This document shows, in pieces, positions 11,465 to 22,280 of a stretch of DNA of 64,000 nt. The translations under genes were made by a program, and so were the position numbers. Position 1 is the stretch's first letter. Every line of letters starts with the position of its first letter. The stretch is taken from assembly GCA_023053575.1 (NCBI GenBank), contig JAKZAP010000021.1, forward strand, positions 1,247,501-1,311,500. The letters are read 5' to 3'. The notes under the pieces are model-generated. The model saw nothing but the letters and a program-made list of their open reading frames with translations, was not told where the DNA came from and ran no database searches. The stretch comes from Branchinecta lynchi (taxonomy: Eukaryota > Arthropoda > Branchiopoda > Anostraca > Branchinectidae).

Positions 11465-11640
11465 TGTTCCTTCTGCCCAAGCTGACTGCGAATCATATTT
11501 GTCGGTGCAAAACGGATAAGCCAGCTACACTTTATTCGAGCTATATTTCGGCCCTTCTTGGCATGGGTCCTCTTCAGGCTCAAGCTGCCTTATCCGTTTT
11601 GCATGGTCAAATATATTATGGAATAATCGTCTCGGACAGC
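11465..11640 (-). mobile_element. Ribozyme-bearing repeat, subfamily 2 copy
   Basis: Contains the arm CCCAAGCTGACTGCGAATCA, then GCAAAACGGATAAG, then a minus-strand hammerhead-like core at 11538-11581. After it, an inverted remnant of the outer arm (CTTATCCGTTTTGCAT) makes a short fold-back. Confidence 0.75.
11538..11581 (-). ncRNA. Hammerhead ribozyme-like motif, intact core
   Basis: Read on the minus strand: stem I 5' strand GAGC, then CTGAAGA (core CUGANGA), stem II GGACCC...GGGCC with one bulged A, core GAAA, a minimal stem III ATAT, cleavage-site base A, then GCTC closing stem I. All fixed core bases are present. The predicted cut lies between plus positions 11542 and 11541. Hammerheads with very short stem III are known from Penelope-like elements and animal retrozymes. 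Activity here is inferred. Confidence 0.7.
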
Positions 11641-11645
11641 TACCA

Positions 11646-12971
11646 GACATTCCCCAACTGAAAAATATTGTTTGATATGCTTTCAGTCACGAACAGATGC
11701 AATCCATTTGTCTGATTAGCTTTATGTTGTCGAATATGGATTAAATACATGTCCCAGTAAATTTTGTGTGCACAAGTAGGCTATTCAAAACAAAAGTCAT
11801 TGTCAGATGTACGGAACCAGTGTGACATTTACTAATGTTAGTGACTTCGATATGTTAGCCCTCTTCAACAGAAACAGTAGCCTTTCCTGGCAATCTATTA
11901 AATTAAATTTAAATTTTATTCCTAACCAGTCTAGTTAAAGATGGAGTATGGTATAAAAGGAAAAGAGAAAGAAACAACAGAACATCAATAACAACCAAAA
12001 TACTTAAAATTCAGGAAACCGGAACATCATGGAGCTCATGGGTGGTTACAGTTTCCCTTTGTCCTGTTGATGCATCTCAGGACAGCCGCAGACAGATCAG
12101 CCGTATGGATCTATAGCTTTATGGAACTGTTTCTAAACAATCAGAAATTAAAATTTGGCCAACATTTCATTTGAATTTTTTCTTATAGCATTTCGAAAAG
12201 CTAGCAGCAGTTGAGTTTTGTTTTTTTGCAACTTTTGGCTATTCCTTTTTTTTGTAGTGCTATGACTTCGCTGTGACAAATAAAATAACATGTCTGATTT
12301 TGATTGTTTGGTTGGTGAACAAATTCCAATGTTTTACCTTAAATATAAACAACAAGTTCTTGCATGGGCTAGAAACCGTTTGTTAGCTCTGTTCATGATA
12401 AATAAGCTATTTGCAGAGGCCTAGAAAGCAGGAAGGATAGTTGCAAAGCCAAGAAAGGTATCCAAGTTTATCTCATGGCCTAGGTTTTGAGATTGACAGC
12501 TGAAGTGAAGTGCTAAGGCACTAAGTTTATAGGAGTTTGCAACATACAGACAACACACTCTTAAGCTAGTTTGAAAGACACCAAGCTTTTAAAGGATGTA
12601 CTAAGCTGGTGTTTTGTTAGACTCGGACTAGCATACATGTCACATGTTGAGGTCAAATGCCCAGTTCAAGGATACTAGATAAGATCTCTATAAATACTCC
12701 TGAGAACAAGGTGCCTTGGAAAAAAATTTATATGGCAAGTCAGCTTTGTTATTCTTCAGCAGAATGTCTTGCCTTCTTGGCAAGGTTCTCTTCCACCTAT
12801 AGTCTGAAGATTCTGTTTAGATACTAGATACAACAGAGATAAGATCTAGCCTAGTACCTGTTTGGCACCGTATCTGCCTGGTTCTCTCTCAGATTTTTTA
12901 AATTGTAAACTGGTGACCAACTAAAACATAGAAACTAAAAGATCAAGAATGCATTTCTTGATTGTTTAAAC
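11646..12971. other. Upstream region of the HAUS8-like gene
   Basis: AT-rich, fewer repeats than its surroundings, short ORFs only. It would contain the promoter and 5' UTR of the gene starting at 12972. I cannot place a TATA box or transcription start. An element near 12759 (CTTCTTGGCAAGGTTCTCTTC) is a weak remnant of the ribozyme repeat. Confidence 0.4.
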
Positions 12972-13020
12972 ATGTCATTTGGGAATGGTGTGTCACAACT
13001 GTTGAAAACACTTCATACAG
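12972..13020 (+). CDS. HAUS8: HAUS8-like augmin subunit, exon 1 (start codon)
   Basis: ATG in the context TTTAAACATGTCA, encoding MSFGNGVSQLLKTLHT plus the first base of the next codon. It ends ATACAG before a consensus donor GTGAGA at 13021. The in-frame codon at 12936 is a stop, so this ATG is the likely start unless a short upstream exon joins between. Phase 1 matches the acceptor phase of the exon at 13323. The KSRY-type motif found near the start of vertebrate HAUS8 is not visible here, so the N-terminus may be reduced or another 5' exon may exist. Confidence 0.6.
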
Positions 13021-13322
13021 GTGAGATTATTTTTTAAGTGAGGGAAAAACGGGTGGAGTTTTTTTTTTTGTGGATCGAGCATTCTGAAATGCATGAACTC
13101 AAACCTGAACCTGACCGTTCAAGTATCTAAAGATGTCCACCAAGCATTAAAACTTCATATTGAGAGATTAAGAAACACTTTGTTTTGTTTTGCTTAGAGC
13201 ACCTTTGTTGTATGGCCTTGTAAGTGTTATCATTATCAAGTATTACATATTTAAGTATTATTAGTATTACGCGATACATTCTCTGTACCGTTTCATTTCC
13301 CGGTATGGTTTTCTTTTTTTAG

Positions 13323-13424
13323 GCTCCACAAAAAAGAATTCAACTCCGAGAAAAGGTCCAGCACCTAACATGACAATTGACATATCTGCCATAGCCCCAG
13401 CAAAGACGACCATGACGTCCCAAG
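13323..13424 (+). CDS. HAUS8: HAUS8-like augmin subunit, exon 2 (basic region, IDISAI motif)
   Basis: Acceptor TTTTTTTAG at 13322, donor CAAG|GTAAGA at 13425. Only one frame is open through the exon, and it is the one demanded by exon 1 (phase 1 in, phase 1 out). It encodes STKKNSTPRKGPAPN followed by MTIDISAIAPAKTTMTSQ. A basic, proline/serine-rich stretch followed by a D-[IL]-S-A-I motif is the arrangement in the microtubule-binding N-terminal part of HAUS8 (Hice1). Confidence 0.65.
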
Positions 13425-14261
13425 GTAAGACTTCCAGTTTAAAGGAGGGAGGGGGAATTTGGGATCTGGTGACCCCCATTAAGTTGTGAATGGGGGAGCT
13501 TGATGGGTGGTAGGCAGGTCTCTTTAGGTGTCTTGAAGTATGTCATTGTGAATGGGGGAGCTTGATGGGTGGTAGGCAGGTCTCTTTATGTGTCTTGAAG
13601 GATGTCGTTGGTGTCCTCTGGGAGGAGGTGGAGGGTGTCTCGGAATTGTCCGGAAGTTCTCAGATTGGAGGGAAACTTGATGGGTGGTAGGAGACATCCC
13701 AGACTAGACATTTATGTGTCTAAATCGAACCGACCTAGGTAAGCCCGATGAAAAACAGTCTTAAGCAATAGTATTCAGTAGCATCCAGTTAATAATAGCA
13801 TGCAGCGGTAACATTTACTACTGTGTGCTGTACAAACTTACAACTTTTCATGGGGGGTGGAGATGGGACCGGGCATTTTTGGAAGTGCATTCGATTCGAG
13901 TGACACTTGATGGAGGGTAGGAATAAATGCTCTGGAAGGGACAATGAAGTGCCCGAATACCATGTGACCTCAGTGGGGGGAGATGGGGGGGGGGGGGCAG
14001 AGATTTAGCAGAACAGCTGGGATACTTTTGTAGTCCTCGGTGGGGGAGTTGGAGTGGGGGCCGTACATTTTCCAGAAGTGCTCCGAATTGAAGGAAACTT
14101 GTAGGATGGTTTGAGCAAATGGTTTATATGTGATAGTTTATGTGGCCGATTTGGGTCCGACCTAGGTGAGTGAGTTGGAGTGGGACTGGTTTGGAAGTCC
14201 TCCGATACGAGTGGAACTTGTAGGGTGGTCTGAGCAAATACTCTAGATGAAAAATTATCCC
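13425..14261. repeat. Intron start with family D-type repeats and a 62-bp duplication
   Basis: 13486-13547 is repeated at 13548-13609 (GTGAATGGGGGAGCTTGATG and what follows). Downstream, G-rich blocks with GGGGGAGTTGGAGTGGG and GGAACTTGTAGGRTGGT resemble family D. Intronic; no gene seen. Confidence 0.6.
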
Positions 14262-14299
14262 AAAATAGTAGGACGAAGTGGTACGAAAAAGTAGCATGC

Positions 14300-15050
14300 A
14301 GTAATTCAATTCAATCCAATTTATTTTCAAAACCGATACAACGATCAAGCCGATTTGGTGGTTCTCGTCCATATCAACACTAATCATAGACAAAAGATAA
14401 TTCTGCACTAGTTTGGATATAACAAAGACTTGTCAAACATAACACAAAATACTCAAATCTGTTTACAGTTAACGATGCGAGTTAAAAAGGCTGACGAAGG
14501 CGGGAACAAAACTTCTTAAGGTAATGAGTCGTTGTGTGTTTATTTGGCTGCAATTTGAGTATTGCCTGGGCTACCATTCTCTCAGGCCTTACTCTGGCCG
14601 CTGAAAAATCTGGGAGGGAGAATATCACGTAATGCTGGTGTGTTCAAGATTCTAGTTCCAAACTTTGACGAAAGTTTTTCACGGCGCTTCAGCAGGGTTT
14701 CTAAATTATAAGTATTAAAGAGGTCTATATATGGTACTTGAGGGGACTTGGGAACTATAAGGAGGGCTCTAAACTGTATCCTGTCAAGCGAATCAGACTG
14801 TTCACGAGTAATCCCAAAGTGCCACACAGGGCAACAGTATTCCAGAAGTGGGCGTGTGAAAGAGAGATAAGCCCTTAGGAGATACTTGGGGGCTCCATAA
14901 CGGGAAAATATTTGAGGGAACGGAGGGACATGTTACCTTTCCTTGGCATAAATTCAACCTGTCTCTCCCACTTCAGATCCGCCGTTATGTGAGTGAACTC
15001 CCAAGAGTTTAAAGTTCCTTAACATGCTAAGAGTGAGGAATTGGAGGAAA
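14300..15050 (-). pseudogene. Non-LTR retrotransposon 3' end (RT C-terminal part)
   Basis: On the minus strand, a frame broken by frameshifts encodes YLSFTRPLLEYCCPVWHFG, then REQSDSLDRIQFRALLIV and RREKLSSKFGTRILNTPALR. This is the conserved post-RT region of CR1/L2-like LINEs (R-P-L-LEY...W, thumb, then the KRRE..L..FGTKIL block). The 3' end at 14300 carries an (ATTCA)-type tail, TTCAATTCAATCC on the plus strand. It is inserted within family G sequence (flanks at 14262-14300 and 15175-15290). Confidence 0.75.
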
Positions 15051-15453
15051 AAAAAACAGGGTTACTTTTTAAAAAGGACACTGTTAGAACCACTGATTTC
15101 TCCATTTTAACAACCATTTGCTCAATAGCGGCTTCAACACAAATATTATCTAACAATAATTGGGCACTGCCTGTTATGTCACTACGAGTGATGCTGGTAC
15201 CAACTAATGCTACTACATGCTACTATTGCAAGACTGGATGTTACTGGAGCAAGGCGGGATGCTACTGAATGCCTTAAAATTACGTTAAATCGCATCCTGT
15301 AGAGTCGCTGGTGGTGTGATGATTTTTTGGTTGAATTTTCTGATTGGCTTGTAGACAGCTAATGTCTGGTTGCTGACTCCGCTGCATCCCATTCGTACTT
15401 CCAGGCTTTTGACGACCATTCCTTGTCCAACTTAACTTTGAAAGCATCTACTA

Positions 15454-15715
15454 GCTGCGTTCGTTGCACTCCGGGCTGTCTCTGGTGTTTTGTCACCAGT
15501 GTCCGGTTCTTTAACGCGTTTTTCTGGTTCACCGGTGAGTTGATGAAAACTGGCTAACTCCTCGCTGAAGCCGGGCTCCCGAGCAGGTTCTGGTTAGTCC
15601 GCACCGGTGAGATAAACCGGACACTGGTTAGTTCAAAAATGGGTTATAAGACTGATGAGCAGCTGGTGAGCAACCGGAGACCACCGGTGAGAACTCCCGT
15701 GACAAAGAACGCAGC
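15454..15715. mobile_element. TA-flanked TIR element (262 bp)
   Basis: Begins GCTGCGTTCGTTGCACT and ends in an imperfect inverse (GTGACAAAGAACGCAGC), bounded by TA at 15452-15453 and 15716-15717. Internal inverted pieces include TGTCCGGTT and AACCGGACA. Non-coding. A TA duplication suggests a Tc1/mariner-type MITE, but no transposase is present to confirm. Confidence 0.65.
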
Positions 15716-15890
15716 TACTGTTTCTGCGTTTACAGTATCCTCGGACAGGGAGTCCCAGTTGTTGATCACTCAAACAAGAACGCCTTACAAGTCAAAATTG
15801 CATACCGCAGCTAGGAACAGTTAAACTGTTTAATAAAGTATGGTACAAAAGACTTTAGGTAACGCTCGGATGAGTGTATTGGAGGAGGAA

Positions 15891-16893
15891 TTAGTTGCTT
15901 CTTCTATTCATTGTGAGATTTTCGGTCATTCTTGTGTTTCGGCAACTTCTTTTTTCGGAGAACTCGGGCAAAATGTCACGATGTAATTCGGACGCTAGTA
16001 TTTTTGTGCCAAATCTCTTGGTAAGCATATGCCTCCTTTGTCTTAACGACGTGATCTTTAAGATCAAGCTTTTTTCATAATCCTCATATCCCATTCCCAA
16101 TATTATTTTGCATGCTCTCTTTTGGATCTGCTCAGTTTTTTCCTGTTGTTCTTCGTTGAGTGAGCTGTTCCAGGCAGGACATGCGTACTCTGTTAGGGGT
16201 CTGATGTACATTTTGTAGCATGTCAACAATAAATGCCTGTTGAGACCAAATTTCCGCAGATTTGAAAAAGACTTGAGTTGGCCAGATGCTTTGGAGACCA
16301 CTGACTTAACATGAGAATTCCATCCCAGGTCACTGTCAATATTTCGTCCGAGGATTTTGATGTTTTGGGTTGCCGTTAGTTCGTCCGATGTGAGCTCAGG
16401 TATGTCTCTTTTTAAGAAGTTGACTCGGAAGAGTGTTGTCTTTTCTTTGCTTATTTCGAGTTTCACTGCCTGAGCTTCCGATTTCAGTTCTTCCAACACC
16501 TGCATGACTGGGTCTTTTTGCGGAGCATCGGAAAGTAGTCGGAATAGGCCTACTATCAGGGATAAGTCATCAGCAAATTTGTAACGGTTGGTAAGTTCTC
16601 GGACCACTCTGTTTATGACTACGACAAAGGCAATAGGCCCTATCTTTGTACCTTGAGCTGCTCCACATGGGATATTAAGGACGTCAGATAGCTCCCCATC
16701 CTGAAGTTCGACGCACTGTTGTCGGTCTGAGAGAAAACTCCCAAGCATCCTCAAGACTATTTTTCTGGCTCCCATGGCTGATGCTGCGTCGATTACTATG
16801 GTGTGATCCGAGATGGTCAAATGCCTTCACAGTATCAGCAATTAAGCAGTGCTTGAGGATGTCGTGAATAAAGCGAACCAGGTGTTTGCGCAA
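15891..16893 (-). pseudogene. LINE reverse transcriptase fragment 1 (CR1/L2-like)
   Basis: A 309-codon open frame on the minus strand, joined by a frameshift near 16820 to an upstream piece (HDILKHCLIADTVKAFDHL). It contains RT blocks: SFLSDRQQCVEL, GAAQGTKIGPIAF (usual G.PQG..LGP), FADDLSL (catalytic Y/F-A-D-D), then the thumb and CYKMYIRPLTEYACPAWN, followed by KRACKIILG and RRHMLTKRFGTKIL. The endonuclease domain and the start are missing. Inactive. It is closely related to the fragment at 14300-15050. Confidence 0.85.
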
Positions 16894-17549
16894 TGGTTAT
16901 CCCAAGCCATCGATTTTTTTCCTCGGCTACGAGAACATTGCCTCCAACATTCACAGAGGGTTTCCGAGGAGTAGCAGTAGCGTTGAAACAAACATACTGA
17001 CATTTACTAGCGTTGACTGATAGGCTGATCTCGCCAAGGGATTGGTTCAGGCTACCGACGTTTGTTTCAAGGCCCTTCCTGGATCGGCTGACAAGGAGGA
17101 CGTCGTCGGCATAGGCCAGGTAGCTAACATTAATGCCACGGAAGTTAAAAGTTGGCGTAAGCTTTCTTAGGCATTGAGCAATCGCACATTTAAAAATCTG
17201 TGGCAATAGGACCCTGCCCTGTGGAACTCCCCTTTTCACTGTAGTAGGGTCACTCAGCCTGTCTTGCAATTTGACTACCAGCTTTCATTTGGAGTACCAC
17301 GATCTCAAGGCTAATATGACCGACCCTGTTTACGTCGTTTTCCATCAAAGACAGTAGAGCCTGGACGTGGTTAACGTTGTCAAAAGCCCCAGCGATGTCG
17401 ATTGCACAAAGATGAACTGTCTCTCTCTTTGCTGATGCTTGCTTTAGAATTTGGATCAGTGACTTATGGGCATGGGAGCATCCAATTCGTTTTCTGAAAC
17501 CATACTGTAGGCTTCCAAAGTCACATTTAGAAATAATTTGTGGTGCCAA
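16894..17549 (-). pseudogene. LINE reverse transcriptase fragment 2 (different family)
   Basis: The minus strand encodes QYGFRKRIGCSHAHKSLIQ, AIDIAGAFDNVNH, then after a frameshift near 17260 RGVPQGRVLLPQIF, YLAYADDVLLVSRSRKGLE and SLSVNASKCQYVCFN. These are RT fingers/palm blocks with an intact YADD. The sequence type differs from fragment 1 directly downstream, so the two are separate insertions abutting near 16890. Both ends are truncated and it is inactive. Confidence 0.85.
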
Positions 17550-17641
17550 AGTCTACTCGAAAAATTTTGTTGAGGATGCAGGAAATGGTAATTCGTCTGT
17601 TAGAGTTGCAGTGATTTGCATCTTTGCCTCTTTTTAATGTA

Positions 17642-17968
17642 GCGTTTACACGGACAAGAAATCCCGTCGAGTAGAAAGGAATTCCGGTCGACTAGAAAGG
17701 ATTCCGTTCTTGAAGACGAGTAGAAAAAAAGTCTAGCGGGACGGGAATCCTTTCATGATGAAAGGAATTCCGGACTACCTGAAAGGAATCTTGTCGGCTG
17801 CACTGGTAAAAAGTACTAAAAAAAAAGTCCAGCTAGCTTTTGAGAGCAGCAATCATCAGTACTGATGTCATAAATGCTCTCAAAACGTTTTTTTTATTGG
17901 CTAGTGAATTTATTTATGTCAGATTTTCTGGTTTGAAGAATTTATTTTTTTCCCTCTGCGTGTAAACA
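17642..17968. mobile_element. Putative TA-flanked MITE
   Basis: Left end GCGTTTACACGGACAAGA, right end CTGCGTGTAAAC, roughly inverse to each other. The interior repeats GAAAGGAATTCCGG-type motifs in both orientations. TA precedes the left end and lies 1 bp past the right end. No ORF. Confidence 0.5.
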
Positions 17969-18704
17969 TAATCTTGTCACCACGATCGGATTCTGTTCAA
18001 GTTTTCCTGTACTTGTAAACGCTGCATAAGAGGGGATAGTCGTACCCAGAAGAAAACTTTTCGGTAAGGTGGATGTTGGCAGGATCATCTGGAGTAATAG
18101 AGCTGGCAATAAGAGCTGGTGAATCGTACTTTAAATGCTTATGGGAAATGCCATGTCTATCTGGATTCCTCTTTTCTTCATGCTTTTCATTTGCATTGTG
18201 GCTGGCAGAGATTGTAATGGGGAAAACTTCATGTTGTTTTAACCTGGGTGACAAGTGACGGTCAGCGCAGACTGAAAAGACGGAAGATACCTTTTCACTT
18301 CTGTCAGAAAACAGTTTTGTGTAGTGAGACATCCAATCCATACAAGACAGGATGGAAGGTACCATAAGTAAGGTATAAGTAAGTCATTTATTTCTGACCC
18401 GCGATTTGAAAAGTGGAGTATGTAAAGTAAAATAAAAGAATTAAATAAAACACAACAAAATAGAATATGCAATTTTTCATTCATCGGCCAGGAAAGAATG
18501 TAGAGCGTCGTGCGTCAGTTGTCCAGGATTTTTGTCGGAGCCGACGAAATTTCCAAAAGTATGACGCTTGCATCTTTAACTTGGAAACGCTCCGTTAGCA
18601 TGTGGGAATGGTATAACTTTGTCAAATACAGCTGGTCCTTCGCAGACTTAAAATAACATCTTCTCATCTTCTACAACTCCTTCTTCCGTAGAACATGTGC
18701 AGAG

Positions 18705-18854
18705 TATAGCAGCATATTGTCAGTGCTCGAATGTGTCATCAAGAACATATGATACTACTGTATTTTTTCAGTTCCCCCTGTATAGCAGCATATTGTCAGT
18801 GCTCGAATGTGTCATCAAGAACATATGATACTACTGTATTTTTTCAGTTCCCCC
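18705..18854 (+). repeat. 75-bp direct duplication
   Basis: GTATAGCAGCATATTGTCAG and the following sequence to TTTTTTCAGTTCCCCC occur twice in succession with almost no divergence, so the duplication is recent. Intronic, non-coding. Confidence 0.9.
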
Positions 18855-19057
18855 GTCGATTCACTCAGCTACTACTGACAGGCCAGCGATTAGAAGAAAT
18901 AATTTCTTCTCGGACGAATCTGGAGGTGCGTCTTCTCGGTCCAAAGTAAGCCAAATGAATCCCTAACTTCGAATTTAGGCCTACCAGCAAATATTAATAT
19001 TTAACCTTATAAGGTTTATCATGTAAAAATGACTCAGAACGGAAAAGTCAACTAGGT

Positions 19058-19230
19058 AGTTCTTCAGTGATGTTTCGGCCCTTCTTGGCATGGGTCCTCT
19101 TCAGGCTTTAGGTGAAGAAACGAGCGTGCAATCAGGCTATCACCTTATGACAAATATCGCTGAAGAATATCCTACCTGACTTTTCCATTCTGAGTCATTT
19201 CTGTGTATGATTTCCACCCAGCTTGGGCTG
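19058..19230 (-). mobile_element. Ribozyme-bearing repeat, decayed
   Basis: The minus-strand core CTGAAGA/GGACCC...GGGCC/GAAA is present, but stem III reads ACAT and stem I no longer pairs, so the motif is probably inactive. The outer arm (CAGCTTGGGCTGAAGGAATG) is visible at 19211-19230. Confidence 0.6.
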
Positions 19231-19281
19231 AAGGAATGTTAATAGGTTTGCTACTACCAAAAACAAATAATCAGGTAGAAC

Positions 19282-19605
19282 CAGTCAACCACAAACCCCT
19301 GATTTTTGGATACCCTATGCCAAACGCCGGATATGTCTAGCGTTTGGCATAGCCTATGCCTAACGCTGGATACACTGTGCCAGGTGCTGGATACTGTAAC
19401 CCAGTAAAATATTGATGATTTGAGTGAAGCTACAAAATCAACCAATCAGAATTCCTTTCTATTGAGGTAGGTCAGGGTTAGGTTACCAACAGGTATCCAG
19501 CGTTTGGCATAGGGTATCCAGCGTTAGGCATAGGCTATGCTAAATGCTAGATATACCCAGCGTTTGGCATAGGGTATCCAAAAATCAGGGATTTGTGGTA
19601 GACTG
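19282..19605. mobile_element. hAT-like MITE with 8-bp target duplication
   Basis: 324 bp with inverted ends CAGTCAACCACAAACCCCTG and its near-inverse ending ...GGTAGACTG, flanked by the exact 8-bp repeat GGTAGAAC (19274-19281 and 19606-19613). The arms are long and contain repeated CCCTATGCCAAACGCTGG motifs, so the element folds back almost entirely. An 8-bp duplication and CAG.. termini fit the hAT superfamily. No ORF. Confidence 0.88.
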
Positions 19606-19613
19606 GGTAGAAC

Positions 19614-19984
19614 CCCCGTCTTTGGTCCCATTCAGCGACTATGGATACCCCGACAAAACTGAGCGGAGCTAGAGGTACTTGCTCTAGCTTTGAGTTGATA
19701 CCGTCTACTTCCGTCTTTGCCCTTGCTCATCGCAGAGCAATAAGTGCAGGAGGCCCTGGAGCGTGTCCAGAGAACCAGTCGGCTTTGACGAAAGTTTCTT
19801 CTACGTGGCTTCACAGCAACATAGATATTTGTAGAGGTAGCGAAACGTGATGTGCCGTGTAGCTCATATCCTCCGCTCGTTTGCATCGGGCGGGGTTCGG
19901 AGAAATATTCGCTCCGCATGGTCATAGTACAGAGATAGGGAGACCGAGGTTCTATCAGATTATTTGCTCTTGCTGCTACGCGGG

Positions 19985-20015
<31 letters not shown>

Positions 20016-20109
20016 CATATATTTTTTCCCGTAGCATCTTTTGTAATTTAACTTATTTTTATATTACTTAAAAGCTAAGAAATCATATTTCGTACTTTTT
20101 GTGGCTAAA
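19614..20109. other. Unassigned sequence with a long T tract
   Basis: 19985-20010 is an uninterrupted T run followed by AT-rich sequence. This could be the poly(A) tail of a minus-strand retrocopy, but the adjoining sequence encodes nothing I recognise. Confidence 0.35.
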
Positions 20110-20356
20110 TATTCTTTGAGCCCAAGCTGACTTTGAAACATTTATTCAAACAATGTTTAGACGGATACGTCAGCTCTGATTTTTCATCAGCGATATTTCG
20201 GCCCTTCTTGGCAAGGGTCCTCGTCAGGCTGTCAATCTTCTTGTTCAACTTCGGGGAAGGAAACAAACCTGTAACCCTTGCCAAGAAGGGCCGAAATATC
20301 GCTGATGAAAAATCAGAGCTGACGTATCCGTCTAAACATTGTTTGAATAAATTTTT
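20110..20356. mobile_element. Ribozyme-bearing fold-back element, subfamily 1
   Basis: Two inverted arms (left 20130-20220, right about 20275-20350) share ACATTTATTCAAACAATGTT, GACGGATACGTCAGCT and the ribozyme half GGCCGAAATATCGCTGATG. The left arm has a complete minus-strand hammerhead-like core. The right arm has only the 3' half on the plus strand. Confidence 0.8.
20188..20231 (-). ncRNA. Hammerhead ribozyme-like motif, intact core
   Basis: Minus strand: CAGC, CTGACGA, stem II GGACCC...GGGCC, GAAA, ATAT stem III, cleavage base C, GCTG. Stem I is CAGC/GCTG, compensatory to the GAGC/GCTC of the other subfamily. The predicted cut lies between plus positions 20192 and 20191. Confidence 0.7.
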
Positions 20357-21002
20357 GTGGCTACTCCTCCATCCCTCAGTGACGTTACTTTTAATATATT
20401 TTTACCCAATTTTAACTATTCACGTCACCTAACTTTTTAAATTAACCCATATTTTATTTACGATTTTTGCCCCTAATATTTGGAAATTAATTCTCTCATT
20501 TTGATCTTTTAAAAAATTTCTTTAACTACATTAACAACGCGGGTTTTGAAGCACACCTCGCACTATTTACTGTTTATGTTTCAATATTCGAAACTATTTG
20601 AATACTGTAAAACTTGGCTCTGCTTTTAATAAATTATCCACTGCTGTGGCTGTTTTAAGCCCTTTCCCAGGTCCATTAACTTCTGGCAAAAATTCGGCAA
20701 AATTCAGATAACCGGTATACGCATCGATAGCATGATACGGGAATACTCATCGAGAGCATAATGCGCATGGAAAATAGTGAGTTGTGGCAAGTGCAGATAT
20801 TAGTGAGGCATCGTTAGCGGAAATGTAACTCATGAAATTTAGATACTCTTTGACATACAAGGACATGAAAAGCTTCACAGTTTTTATTTTTATTTTGGAA
20901 GACATGGCAGGTGATCAGGTCTATCTTCTGTTTCCGACTTATTTTGTGTTGCTCAGTTTTCCCACTTTTTAAAGCAGGTATATAAAAATGCTATTTCTGC
21001 AG
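20357..21002. other. Intronic sequence, no recognised feature
   Basis: AT-rich, only short ORFs. The last bases before 21003 (ATTTCTGCAG) form a plausible acceptor. Confidence 0.4.
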
Positions 21003-21149
21003 GAGAAACAATGATTACCATCACTACAGCCTTTCTGAATGTTCAAACACATGAAAACTACCAACAAACAACAAGAAAATCCAAAGAGACATACCAAGTT
21101 TCAGTTATTTCAAAAAATTCCGATTCGGCGACCGCCAGAAGACCGAAAA
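21003..21149 (+). CDS. HAUS8: Possible optional exon (3) of the HAUS8-like gene
   Basis: Bounded by acceptor TTTCTGCAG and donor AAAA|GTAAAT, 147 nt long, phase 1 at both ends, open in exactly the frame continuing from exon 2. It encodes ETMITITTAFLNVQTHENYQ then TTRKSKETYQVSVISKN and a basic end (TARRPK). A symmetric exon can be included or skipped without shifting frame. If the donor is not used, the frame stops at 21206. The composition fits the basic linker before the coiled coil of HAUS8, but there is no family motif. Not certain. Confidence 0.35.
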
Positions 21150-21209
21150 GTAAATGGCTTTCACCACGCGACATAATCCGTACGCAAAACATCTACGCAG
21201 TGAAATGAG

Positions 21210-22272
21210 ACAGTATAAAGGTTGTTGAAAACAGTATAGAGAGTGTTTGTTGAGAGTTTGTTGCTGGCATTTTCGTTATTTTTCGTAACACAGACCCACA
21301 CAAGCTCAGCTCAGGTAAGGTATGCCAAAAAAGGAATAGTGATTTGGAGGTAAAAGATAACTTATGTGAGGGGAAATGTCTAGAAAATTATTTTTTATGT
21401 CTCCTTTCTCCAATTTTACGGAAAACAAGGCTCTATTTTGGCCGACTAAAACAGCATACTCGAATTCCAGCCATTTGCTAAGACTATGGACTAAAGACCA
21501 GGACTAAACTTGCAGTTTAGCCCAAATTTTTTTCGGCGTGAAGGGCTTGCAAAAGTATACCAACAGTCTACCTCTGCCCATTTTTGTTCGAAATCAGCTG
21601 GAATGTAACCAACAGGAATACTTGTAGAGTTATTCGTCGGCAGAACTTTGCCCCAAGTAACTTGTGTCGGACGGCGAAGCCCCCGCAAATGCATGGATAT
21701 AAGTTTTTTCGGCAAGTCAAACTGACATGAACTCAGTGTCAGTGTCAACTCAGTTTTAGTTAGTCTGCTCTGCCAAAAAATTTCGCACTATGCATAAAAC
21801 TGCAGCTTCAACTCTCTAAGGCACTATTGAACGGAAATTCACGTGCACTTGACCGCATTGCAGGCGAAAAATATGAGCGCAGGCACGGCAAAATTTGCAC
21901 CGCGCCATTTCGTGTCGCGCTCTTTATTCGGGTTGTGTTCTAGAAGCGGACAAAATCGCGTTCTGTTTCGTACCAAGCTTGATGCATGATTTGTCATAGC
22001 TAACTGAATCGAGGGTAAAAAAGGCTAAGGAAAAAGCTGTACATGTCATAAAGAAACTAGTCCAGTATACCAGGGTTTTTATTTTAGAAAAATCCACAAA
22101 ATGCAGTAAAATGATACGATGGTGCTGATCGCCGATGATGGCATAGGTTCTGTCCCTCGACCTGTAAGAAAACGTTATATCAATCACTAACATTAGCCAA
22201 ATAACCTAGTACATTTGTGACCGATTCATAAAGCTTGGGTCTTCCTCGGCGAAGGATGGATAGTGTACTGAG
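21210..22272. other. Intronic sequence, no recognised feature
   Basis: Short ORFs on both strands with no family resemblance. No clear repeats matching elsewhere in the window. Confidence 0.4.
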
Positions 22273-22280
22273 AACCAGAG

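Noticed and set aside
19632..20018. 128-codon minus-strand ORF beginning in a poly-A run
   Set aside because: The lysine-rich start is just the T tract read in reverse; the rest has no family resemblance.
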